Shown here: positions 10,701-20,414 of the stretch, piece by piece
Layout: the number at the start of each line of letters is the position of its first letter
How positions within the stretch are numbered: position 1 is the stretch's first letter
Source of the DNA: Voacanga thouarsii
Lineage: Eukaryota > Streptophyta > Magnoliopsida > Gentianales > Apocynaceae
Assembly: GCA_026120185.1 (NCBI GenBank)
Contig: JANUWF010001783.1
Coordinates: 4,061,001 to 4,125,000 of the forward strand
DNA: 64,000 nt
Reading direction: 5' to 3'
The notes under the pieces: generated by a model
Database searches by the model: none
Told to the model about the DNA's origin: nothing
Seen by the model: only the letters and a program-made list of their open reading frames with translations
Position numbers and translations under genes: made by a program

Positions 10701-12484
10701 GAACGCCTAGCTTTCCAGCTATCGGGATATTCCTCTGCCTAATCTCTAGTCGGTGAACACAACAAAGAAGAAGAATTGTCTCAAATCTCCTTGGTTCACT
10801 CGCTATTGATTAGCAAAGTCCAAGGAGAAAACCAAGAAGAGGGAGTGGCGTGAGACAAAGAGAGAGAGAGAGACGTGAGTCTTGTGTAGTGTTAGGGAAA
10901 TTAGGGTTTATTTTCTACCAGAGACTAGTTTTATTGGTTAGCCAAAACAGGTCTTTTATTATCTGATAAACATATCCCCGGGATTTCAAAACATCCGGAT
11001 GTTATCCTGAGAATCAGTTTGGCCTAACCCTAAACTCCTCTTAACAGTATCTGGAAAAACCCTAAGGTCCAAGCTATTAGGCCAGAAAAATATTTATTAT
11101 TTTCCTTAGACCCAAAATAATAAATATTAATTATTTATTTCCTGGGCTTATATAAACAACCCAATAAATAATTAATGAGCCCAAATGAACCATAATAATT
11201 AATCTTTAATTTTTTATTTCTTGGGCCTATATAAATAACCCAAAAATAATTAAATATTAATTATTTTCCCTAATTTAAGCCAGGTTAATTTCTTAATTAT
11301 TCATACTGGACCTAGGCCATGAATAATTAATTAACCAAATAAACTAGATAATTAATTTTCTCTCAACTTCTATTTTATTTATTTATTTATTTTATTTCAG
11401 TCTAATAATAAATTAGACTTTCTGAATAAAATAAAATAAAATAAAATCCTCTTCAACTGAGATCAATTTCTCAACCCAAAATTAGTTAGGACTTACGGGC
11501 TATTCCAAGAACCAAAAAGACACATCGCCTTGGCTGCTAAAATGACCAAAATACCCCTACTATATAAATAGCTATATTTTGGATTTTAAATATTTCCTAA
11601 TATCACCATAAGGAAATATTGACCCCAAGGACAATACTGCGATAGCAAAGTCTCCGACCTACAGGTGAAATGACTAAAATACCCCTCTACACATCGTCGT
11701 ACATTTAGAGAGGAAGAAGTGTACTAACACCCGTCTAAATGACATCTACCATCCTTAGGCTTCTAGTCCAATGATCCACGACTTCCTGGAGTGTTTTCGC
11801 TTTCCAAGAGAGCTACCCTAAAGCAAACATCCAAGTCATGTTTCCCAGGGCCCTGGACATTTTAGACCATTCAGACAACCACAAGGGGCGATATAGTGCA
11901 GAAACTATCTTGTACAAGTCTGTCTTAACTAACTAGTCACACATACCCAACATGTAAGTACATTAGCCCTACGATAGAACCTCAACTATAGCAAATCAAA
12001 GTATATGCTTCCAGCTTCGCCAGACCACCAACTCATACTCAAGTCGTAGAGTACTAGTCCACGCTGTAGCGGTAGTAGTCTAGGTTTCTATCATATAGTA
12101 CTTTTTAGAAACCACTACTACAGGTCATGTCCTACGTATTAGAAATACGCTTATGTTATGAAGTGAGTGGACTACTCACTGGCTAAAGGTAAGCCATTCC
12201 CTATTTAGAATTCATAACATAAAAACCTAAACATGATGAGATTCCCAATCTCATCAATAGGTTAAGAATAAATGTTTATGTGTTAAATAACCCATGATCC
12301 ATACCTTACTGTGAAAGACCACCGTTCACATGGATCACTTATTTAAACACAATGGGTCTATTCCAAATGAAAATCGTGCACAAATAAAAAGTAAATTCAC
12401 AAATAATTTCTGAAAATAAATTCTTTTATTAAAATATTCGATTTTACATAAAAAACCTAGTCTAAGAGGGCATACAATCCAACA
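10472..12484 (-). repeat. copia 5' LTR
   Basis: 2013 bp, TG/CA ends on minus, nearly identical to 2749-4757. Differences include a longer GA run near 10860-10873 and scattered substitutions, so the insertion is fairly recent but not brand new. Confidence 0.95.
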
Positions 12485-12489
12485 ATACT
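12485..12489. repeat. copia target-site duplication ATACT, right copy
   Basis: Identical to 2744-2748 and directly abutting the 5' LTR. Confidence 0.95.
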
Positions 12490-13390
12490 AACAAAAAAAA
12501 TATAAAAAGTATCAAACATATGAGTCTATGACCACACAGTAACAAATTAGTCTATTAGTAAAGGTTGCAAAAATGATAAATACTAGAAATCCCTCGTAAG
12601 CATTTGTTTGGACTGCTGTTATGATTAGCCTGGATATGAAAGGCAAATTTCAATCATCAACAACTGGAGTTATTTCTCGAAATACCTTAGCTGCTTTAGT
12701 GCATGAAGAGATTGAAAATTCTACAATAAATAAATATAGTCAAGTATCGCAATTAAAAAAGAATAATACAAATTAATCTCAATACTTTATTTATTATCTG
12801 TAAACCAAATGGAGCTCTTTGTAAAAGCTCATAAACAGACAAAAAATAACATTAAACAATACCAATAAAAATACCATCATCCATCCGATACTAATTTTTT
12901 TTCAACTGTAAAAATTCTAGATTTAACAATACTACAAAACATTACAAAAATAATCTGACCAACTTGTTAGTCAGTAGAAAAAAAGTTCAAATATAAATAT
13001 ACAATTATACCATTGGATAGTACCTTTCATGCTCAAACTTCTTTTACCATATTAAAGAAGCTAAACAAGTAAACTAAACCCTGTGGTGTAACAGTGGATT
13101 ATTCGTCAAAGACCAAAAATAAGACAATGTGCGATTTCATTTGTTCTAACTTTTCCACAAAATCAAGAAAAATTTATCGAGAAGAGGTTGCAATGAAATT
13201 GAACTTGCTTTTAGAGAAGCTGCTTTAGAGCCTAGCTTTCTAACTTTCCCACCACCCTCTATAGCCTGATTAGCAATTTTTCAACTAATTACCACCAAAA
13301 TCAGAAACGCAATGCTCGATTAAATTACCAAGATAGGCATTAAGAAACTCACTGTGATGACCACACCACCTCCTGCATTTTAGCTCAAAG
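12490..13390. other. hAT interior without recognisable gene
   Basis: AT-rich sequence of the hAT element right of the copia insertion. I see no open frame of note and no repeat other than scattered A runs. Confidence 0.5.
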
Positions 13391-13560
13391 TCAAACCACT
13401 GGCTTATCAACTTCAACCTCAATGTTCTTTGAAGCAGCTATTCTTGCTGTGATCTCAAGGTCTCTTCTTACTTTGATACTCTCTGTCAAGAAAAATTTTG
13501 AGACGCCTCTTTTGGCATCTTGAATTGATAGCCCTTGAAAACTCAATTTTTGTATGTAGA
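13391..13560 (-). pseudogene. Unidentified coding-looking stretch captured in the hAT element
   Basis: On minus an open frame of about 50 codons ends at a TGA (13391-13393). It reads GLSIQDAKRGVSKFFLTESI, then KVRRDLEITARIAASKNIEV and a short acidic tail, VDKPVV. The balanced composition (Lys/Arg/Glu, alternating hydrophobics) looks like real coding sequence, unlike the AT-rich surroundings. Further upstream on minus (13640-13830) is CT-rich, 5'-UTR-like sequence with a GA microsatellite. I do not recognise the protein. A captured 3' exon of a host gene is one reading; chance is another. Confidence 0.4.
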
Positions 13561-13801
13561 GTACAAAAAATACAAGTCAAACATCATTTTTTGGACAAAA
13601 ATGATGACTCATATAATTACACATTTATCCTATATATACCAAGAACAGGAAGTAAGGACTGGTGAGCTTTGGAGATGGATTTGAATTAGTTTTGATGGAG
13701 ACTTTCTTTGCATAGGCAGCACTGTAGTAGAACAAGAATATGGTGGACTTGGAGATCTCAGATCAGTGGTGCAGCAGCAAAACAAAAGAAACGACCGAAC
13801 G

Positions 13802-13831
<30 letters not shown>
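13802..13831. repeat. (GA)n microsatellite
   Basis: About fifteen GA dinucleotides in a row. Confidence 0.95.
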
Positions 13832-13834
<3 letters not shown>

Positions 13835-14132
13835 CGTGACCTTGAAGTGACTTTATCTAAAAGGGTATTTAGATGTTAGGGTTTGTCTTATTCCATTTTT
13901 GTTTTATTTTTTATTTTTTAATGTTTTAATAAATTTTTAAAAATTAAATAAATTTAATTAATTATATTGGTTCGAGTTGGATTGGGTTGGGTTATATAAT
14001 TTTAAAAATCCAAACCAAATTATCGGTTCCTAATTTTCTTAACCTAACCCAACCTAAAAAATCAAAATTTAAGTTGGATCGGGTCGGCGCCAATTGGGTT
14101 GGTTCGAGTTTTGATTTTTCTGAACAGCCCTA

Positions 14133-14140
14133 GCTTCTAC
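14133..14140. repeat. hAT target-site duplication, right copy (GCTTCTAC)
   Basis: Partner of 2492-2499, one mismatch. Confidence 0.85.
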
Positions 14141-14361
14141 TATCTTGATGTCTACCTGAACAAGATTTTGATTGGCTTTCACTGTCTCAACCTGTCCATT
14201 ATTCCAAAACAACAACAATTGTTACAAGGTAGAAGGAACATACTTGTTAGCATATATCCAATCTCGACCAAGCAAAATTGAATATGAAGTTTTCCCCTTA
14301 ATAACAAACAAAACCATCGAGTTGATCCTTGAACTGACTGTTACATTTAAAAATAGAAATC

Positions 14362-14547
14362 TCAATTTGTAGTAGCATTACTAGTGAAGTTAGTCATCAG
14401 CATGTTTGTTGTCACCAAGTCTGCTACCGACTTGCCCAACTTTTTGAGTATTGAAATAGGTATGATATTGAGAACGACTATCCCGTCAACGAATACTCTA
14501 GAAATGGGTCTACCATTTATATGAGTTTTGATATATAAAGGCTTCAA
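14362..14547 (-). pseudogene. gypsy aspartic protease fragment (old element)
   Basis: Reads LYIKTHINGRPISRVFVDGI followed by VVLNIIPISILKKLGKS. This lines up with 27100-27270 in the second element, VNGKPLAQVFVDG...VVLNVMPFSTLKRLGK. The active-site triad appears as VDG in both, as in other Tat-like proteases. It is 61 codons between stops. Confidence 0.8.
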
Positions 14548-17500
14548 ATGATTGGTTATCTCCTCTGTTAGTTCAGCAAAAAATATATTGGATTCTTTTA
14601 GACTTTCTGACTGGTATGTTTGGTCAACCTACTTAGCTACCACCTAATCAGTAATAAAGACATCTCCTAGTACCTTCCTACTCTTATTAATCATATTCCA
14701 TGACCTTTTGTTTGTATCTTTGATAAGTTATCTTCCATTATAATAACCTATTTTGAGTAGCAGTAAGCACGATAGGTACTGGACTTTCATGATTTTCATC
14801 CTACAAATTTAGAGCGAGACGCGTAATGTTACAATCCGCTCATGTACCTTAAAAGCCACATTCCTAGTTGTCTTTGGTTCATCTTCTTGCAAAAATTTTA
14901 ATTGGTCAAATACAGACTATTTGATAGGGCTTGATTGGCTTACCTCTTTGTTTCTTGAAAGCCTATCTTGCAAATCTATCTTCCATCGAGGATGTTTGAT
15001 TAACCAGCTAGTAAGTAATTCAAAATGTAAGTCTGGCTGGTCTGGCTACTTCTCTTGTAGAATTCGAACTTTTTTAAAAGAGGCCTAGTTCTTGCAACAT
15101 TCACTATGTTCTAATAAACTATTTGCCTAGATGCCTCCTTCTTGGTCAAGTCATCACGCCTTCTTTCAACTATATTTAATCTGCATAAAACTACTATCAA
15201 CTTGTCCTCATTAGTCTATTCTGAATGGTTTCTCGATGTAGGGGTCATCATGAAAAACCCTAGGCTGACTGGACTACCATCAGTAATTTCTTTACAAGTT
15301 TGAGAATTGACTGGACTATCATTAGCTGCTTCTTTGAAAATTTGAAGACTGACCGGCCTATCACCAACTACTTTCTTTCCATCTACTATTAAATTGTCTT
15401 GTCCAACCTTACTTACTTGCACCATGTTAAGATCAGCAAAAGGAAAAGAGTTTGTATCTACCAACATCTCGGTATTGTTGTCATATGTCAACTTGAAATG
15501 CCCTTCTTAGATAGTTTTTTGGATAGTATTTCTAAAAACCAGCTGTTCCATTTCCATAGAAGGTGGATGGTAGTGATGAGGCTGAAAGAATACCATAAAG
15601 GCTATTGGTACATAGCTATTAGTAAATGAGTGAAAGAGTTGTACCACTTATAATATCATTTTTCCTTCAACTCTTTAGTGGCTAGGATTTTCTGGCCACT
15701 TGTAAGTCTAATCTGCCAAGAAAAGGTGGTTAAAGATTTGGTTAACCTTAATTATGTCAAATGAGTACATTTCCTGGTCATTTGACTTGACAAGCTCTTT
15801 TCCCCTGATTGGTTTCAAGGCTGAACAACTATACACCTTCCCAATCATAATCTCAGTTTCCATGATTTCTTCTTTGGTGATCCACTCATTAACATCATCA
15901 ACTACTAAAATCATGGTTAGCACCTTCTGGAACTTTGCCTCGTATCTCGCCTCCTTACTTTTTATAATCTACTCAACTCGAGCTGTATAGGAGGCTAGTC
16001 GTGACAAATCTGAAAAGTCATGTAGAATGAGGGCCTTACTTAATTGAGAATGCATCGGCCAAAGGCAATTTGTGCATATTTTGATACTGGTAAGAGTGTC
16101 TGACGTTTTCCCTTTAATTGCCTAAACTTTTCTAGAAAATCAATAATAGTCTTACCAATCTTTTGTTTGATGGTCAGCAATTAAGACATCTGATTGAGGC
16201 CAGTAGAACCTTTTATGAAAACTACTTTCCATTTTAGGCCAGTTTTATACAGAGTTAGGTAATAGATTAGAATACTAAATAAAATCATGTTCGGTTAATG
16301 ATAATAGAAAAATATATAATTTATGCCACTCACTCCTACCTACCTCACCACATTAGATAGTGAATCTACTGATCTGCTCTATGGTAGTCTTGCTATATCT
16401 CCTAAGAACATGATGAAGTTCGAAACCTTAAAACCTTTAGCGAAAGTTAGCATTGAATATATCCACTTGAGATAAGGCTTCCAATAGGTAACCCGTACCA
16501 CTGATTGTCAAGCTAAATTGTCTCCTCAGAATATCGACTATTGCACTAGAATATACTTATTGTTAAATACTAGGATTTTGTGGCTAGATTATGCTCCTCG
16601 GTTGGTAAGTTTGCGAACTTAAGGTGACCTAAAGGAACTGATCAGCCAACATTCTTTACTGGGTTGTCACAGGAACTGCGACTGGTCGTGCATAGCTTCC
16701 CACTACGGAACTCCCTCCTTATTGTGCTATAGTATATATTGCCTAGCTGCCTAGAATAGTACTGAAGGATGGTCCGGCTGTCTCAACTAGTATGAAGAAT
16801 CCCCCAACTGCATTACCCCTAAGTCCAATTACCGGATATTACCCCTAGCATGCATTAGTTGTTACTCTCTAAAGTAAACTAGTTGTTATGCCTTTATTCC
16901 ATAACTCATGGGTGGCTGGATATCTATGTAGGGAAAGACCATAAGTGATGATAGTATATCGATCATCGGGTTTGAACTTTCTACTTGAGATATTTGTTCT
17001 ATTGTTACGAAGTGTTCCGGGGGGCTATTGTCATCCTACTATACTATACTTGCACTGGAAGCACCAGCAATCTAGGAATTTAGCTCGCCCCTTGCCTTTG
17101 CAAAGTAGCTGCTTGAATTGGACTGGATGCTAGCGGTGTCCTTCTATTACTGTAAGTAATTCATTTTGCAACATTACTTTAAAGACGGTCTTCATCTGCT
17201 ATACTAGGCTTTGAAGCAACTCACTTATGCTCTCATCAAACTACTGTCGAATGGTCGAAAAAGATGTAGAGTTCTCAACCTTCGTTGACATCCAACGGTG
17301 CACTTTATGACTAATTGGGATTTTTACCCGAATATCCTCTATTTAGCTGATTATGTGACCAAATCATAATTGCATTCAATAGAACCTACACTTGGTGGAC
17401 TTAACCGGGCATGCTAAAAAAGAAGTGTCTACTCTATAATTTACCAATTGGCCGTCAAGTCAATGACTGGGCAAATTGATTTCGTAGCATGTAACACTTG

Positions 17501-17649
17501 ATTGGCTAAGTATTCTACACTTCTTTTTACTTCCACTACACATTTGTTCTTGGGAAATCATGCAAGAAGTTGAAGATTAGATAATAAGGTTCCTTGGGGC
17601 ACTTCAAAAAGCCTCCAAGCAAGTCTAATTCATGAAATGAATGCAGTTA

Positions 17650-19150
17650 TATGGTGTAAACTAGAAGGAATGAACTAGGAAAATAAGGCAATAATCTTGA
17701 GAGCACAAACACTTAGAAATTTGAAAAAAAGAATTGGCTGAAATTGATTTAAAACTATAAAAGTAAATAAATTTGGAAGAAAACTGTAAAGAAAAGTAGT
17801 AAAACAAGCTTTCAAAATAAATTAAAAAATGAAATATGCTCTTGAATTGATTTCTTGATATCCCTTTCTTCCATTCATCTTCTAGGTTTTATAGGTAGAA
17901 TTCCTTCGTTCCCAATTTTCCAAGTCACACCTCTATAACTGAAAGTGGAAAAAGTGGCAAGTATGGCTATTTTTCTTTTCTCCATGATCATTAATGATGA
18001 CATGGAAGGTTTACTTGGAAAGAAATTCGTGAGTTATCCTTTCGACAACTAACTTCCTTAAAAATAGGAACTATCCTAACTGGAGTTAAACTCCTGGCCG
18101 GTTACTTTTTCATCTTGCCTAGGATTTTGTTAGAGGCTGCCAAGCCTAGCCTGCTTACTTGGCTCGATTGCACTTGCTTGGCCAATTCAAGTGATGCTCC
18201 TAATTAGTCCATCCAATCATGCTCTGGCTAGCCTGTCCAGATAGTACTCATTATTGACCCATCCAGTCACATCTTGATTTGTCTGTCCAGTCGAGAGTTG
18301 ACTTGTCTGGTCAACCATATTTTCGGGTATCAATACATTCTAATCGAATTTGAACTCGAAAATGTGATACTCAATTCATTCGTACTCGATTATAACTCTA
18401 ATTGAATCCAACCTTTGCCAAGAAGTTCGTTTGGATTTATTCTATTGGCACGCATTCGATTACTTATAAACTTAAGTGTAAATGTAAATTTTAAATTAAT
18501 TATTAATTGATTAAACTTAAATGCATTTGCAAACGTTAATAATATACATATATATATATAATTTATACATTTTTTAATATTCATATTATTATCATTTTAT
18601 ATATATAAACTATTATTTTAAAATTAAATTTAATATTAACGGTGTTTATTTAGATTTAATTTTTAAAAAATTATTTTAAAAATAATATTTCTTTAATTCA
18701 AATCTTTTGTACTCAAACACTAATCAAAATTTTCAAATGTCAACTTGAATAAACATCAACTGTTATCAAATAATAATTAAAAAAATTCAAATAAATTCAA
18801 TAATAATTGAGTTTGAATCCCAAAATATGATACTCAATCCATTCTTGATCAATTACAGCTCTAACCATATGTTAATATTATTTTTTAATTAATAGTATTG
18901 TGCTACAAGATTTACAAATATGCTATTTTTAAATTTTGATATGTCTTCATTTATCTTTGTTGCCAAATATAAATATTCTAAGTAGGGAAACAAAAAAAAA
19001 GTTAAGGAAAGGAAATCATGCGCAAGCACCTGATGCGAATCCAATTAGATTTTGGCTCCCGTTTCCAATACGAAAAAGGAAATAAAATGCACGTGTATAT
19101 ATAACCACGGCGCACGGTCATTCCTTCGCTTTCTGAAATCCTAATAACTC
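17650..19150. other. Gene-free stretch; possible old LTR then AT-rich DNA
   Basis: 17650-18310 may include the 5' LTR of the old gypsy element; it has several TGGCTNG/CTGTCCAGTC-like repeats around 18100-18310. 18320-19020 is strongly AT-rich. Two stretches there resemble each other in the same orientation (about 18350-18405 and 18808-18866, sharing GATACTCAAT). I see no coding sequence. Confidence 0.45.
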
Positions 19151-19159
19151 CGAGCAAGA

Positions 19160-19385
19160 ATGATTAAGCTATGAAAAGGATATGGTTTTCAGCCAGCGGA
19201 CGAAGAAATGCTATTCTTACTTCGCTACAGGGTGGAGCCGTAAGGTAAGTCGCCTTCACCAATGATAATCGAGAGAGATATTTACGGTGAGAATGGGACG
19301 CCATGGATGATTTTCAAAGGTGATGACCCGTGGGAAACAGTAACATAATCTGGAAAGGTGGCTAAAGATACAAAGCTTTTGTACG
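19160..19385 (+). pseudogene. NAC-domain pseudogene, N-terminal part (5' of gypsy insertion)
   Basis: From the ATG at 19160 one frame reads through subdomain-A-like GYGFQPADEEMLFLLRYRVE, then MIIERDIYGENGTPWMIFKG and GKVAKDTKLLYV, where the gypsy element starts. The order matches the NAC DNA-binding domain of plant transcription factors: GYxFxPxDEEL, an I..DIY region, then PW.IF. Stops lie in frame at 19172-19174, 19241-19243 and 19346-19348, so it was dead, or became dead, independently of the insertion. The rest is at 30318-31282. It belongs to the divergent NAC group that starts GYxFxPxDEE rather than to the LPPGFRFHP group. Confidence 0.8.
19381..19385. repeat. gypsy target-site duplication GTACG, left copy
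   Basis: GTACG precedes the left LTR and recurs at 30318-30322 after the right LTR. Confidence 0.95.
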
Positions 19386-20085
19386 TGCTGTTGTTAAAAT
19401 AGGGAGCCGATGCAAACGGGGATCGATTTCACATCCGATAAACACAAACGATCCGATATGATGAAACGAAAAATGGTATTAGATCTTTTTTGAATCAGGG
19501 ATCAGGTTTCTTGAACTTACTATAGAAAGGGTTCAAGAAAGTCAGTTGAGAATGCTTAACGGAAGGACCTTTCTGGGGGAATAGAATGATACTTGTATTA
19601 ACTTGCTTAAAGAAAAGTACAGAAAACGTCTATTATTGAAACAAGACGAACAGGAAGCTGTAAAGAAAAGTTGTAAACAAAACGGTAGAGAAAAAGCTAA
19701 AACAAAACAGTAAGAAAGCTATAAGGAAAACGAGATTCTAAACTAAAAAGCTGTAAATGACGATGAAGTAAAAAAAATTGAAGTTGCACGTTGCTGGATG
19801 ATGTCTTCCTTGGTTCTGGGCACTACTCCCATTTTATACTTGCTGCAAACGAGCCCTTAGAAGATCGTGGAGTTTCTTCCGGCCAAAGATGCTCCCAACG
19901 GTCGTGCGGAATACTTGCGCCGAAAGATCAAGAATCTGTTTTCCTTCTTATCGACTCCGTGGTGCCGATGTTGACCATGACCATCGACTACTCGAAATTT
20001 TGACTTCATTGGCTCGTCCCAATTTATCAAATCGGCATCAACTCTAAGTAACCGTTGTATCGGCTCGGCAAACTTGACGTCAACA
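19386..20085 (-). repeat. gypsy 3' LTR
   Basis: 700 bp with TG/CA ends. It differs from the other LTR (29619-30317) only by scattered point changes and single-base indels, so insertion is fairly recent. On minus it would provide the poly(A) region; on plus it lies upstream of the antisense gene. Confidence 0.95.
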
Positions 20086-20096
20086 CATGCCCCCCT
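20086..20096 (-). promoter_or_regulatory. gypsy polypurine tract
   Basis: On minus AGGGGGGCATG directly precedes the 3' LTR. Confidence 0.85.
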
Positions 20097-20414
20097 GAGT
20101 CCCGATGTTTCAGCAGACACAAGTCAGCAAAACGATGGGAATCGGACAACTCTTAATGGCAGCCGTTCTTTTTCTGACAAAATCAAAACGTCCCGAACGT
20201 TGTGGAATTGTTGTGATGCCTCAGCCTTAGAACCTGCGAACGGCTCAATTTCAAACCTCCCTACAAATGGCAGTGGTCCCCAATCGGAACTCCTCACTTC
20301 CTACGACTTCTATCTCTTTCAGAATTCTACTACTTGAGTAATTCATCGATCCTTTACTTTCTTGCCCTAATTCCCTGCAAACTGTAAATTTCCTTTTGGT
20401 AAAACAACATCGCA
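20097..20414. other. Spacer between gypsy 3' LTR and antisense gene
   Basis: Non-coding in any frame I can support. If the antisense gene is transcribed, its 5' untranslated region would lie here, with a promoter either here or in the LTR. No clear TATA box could be singled out. Confidence 0.4.

Larger units (their letters stand above)
2749..12484 (-). mobile_element. Full-length Ty1/copia LTR retrotransposon, coding on minus
   Basis: This 9.7-kb element has two ~2.0-kb LTRs, a perfect 5-bp target duplication, a primer site, a polypurine tract and one gag-pol frame in the order gag, protease, integrase, RT, RNase H, which defines copia. It lies inside the hAT element, so it is the youngest of the three nested layers on the left. 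It cannot be autonomous: the frame is closed by stops at 8601-8603, 7917-7919, 6885-6887, 6355-6357 and 6025-6027, and shifted near 6727. Unusual points are the long LTRs and a 1.8-kb leader with a GC-rich segment. Confidence 0.95.
2500..14132. mobile_element. hAT-type element (non-autonomous), itself split by a copia element
   Basis: The left end starts TAGGGCTATTCA and the right end, read inward on minus, starts TAGGGCTGTTCA: a 12-bp terminal inverted repeat with one mismatch. The subterminal regions on both sides are rich in GGGTTAGG and AACCCAACC motifs, common in plant hAT elements. The 8-bp flanking duplications support the call. Without the nested copia (2749-12484) the element is about 1.9 kb. 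I find no transposase in it, so it was probably mobilised in trans. It contains one unidentified coding-looking stretch (13391-13560) and a GA microsatellite. Confidence 0.85.
14133..17650 (-). mobile_element. Old Tat-like gypsy element, protease and gag half, decayed
   Basis: This continues the element of 1-2499 across the hAT insertion. The protease region is at 14362-14547 (LYIKTHINGRPISRVFVDG). Upstream on minus, 15216-15491 and 15708-15923 parallel the linker and distal gag of the second element (LMVDTNSFPFADLN-like; compare LVDMDPFLLANAHI at ~27770). The rest (15950-17300) has only scattered gag-like blocks. The 5' LTR should lie to the right, but I cannot place its ends. Confidence 0.75.

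Noticed and set aside
19241..19250. Splice donor (AAG/GTAAGT) in the NAC N-terminal part
   Set aside because: The frame continues past it without a gap in the expected NAC residues, so no intron is needed here; TAA at 19241 is better read as a stop mutation.
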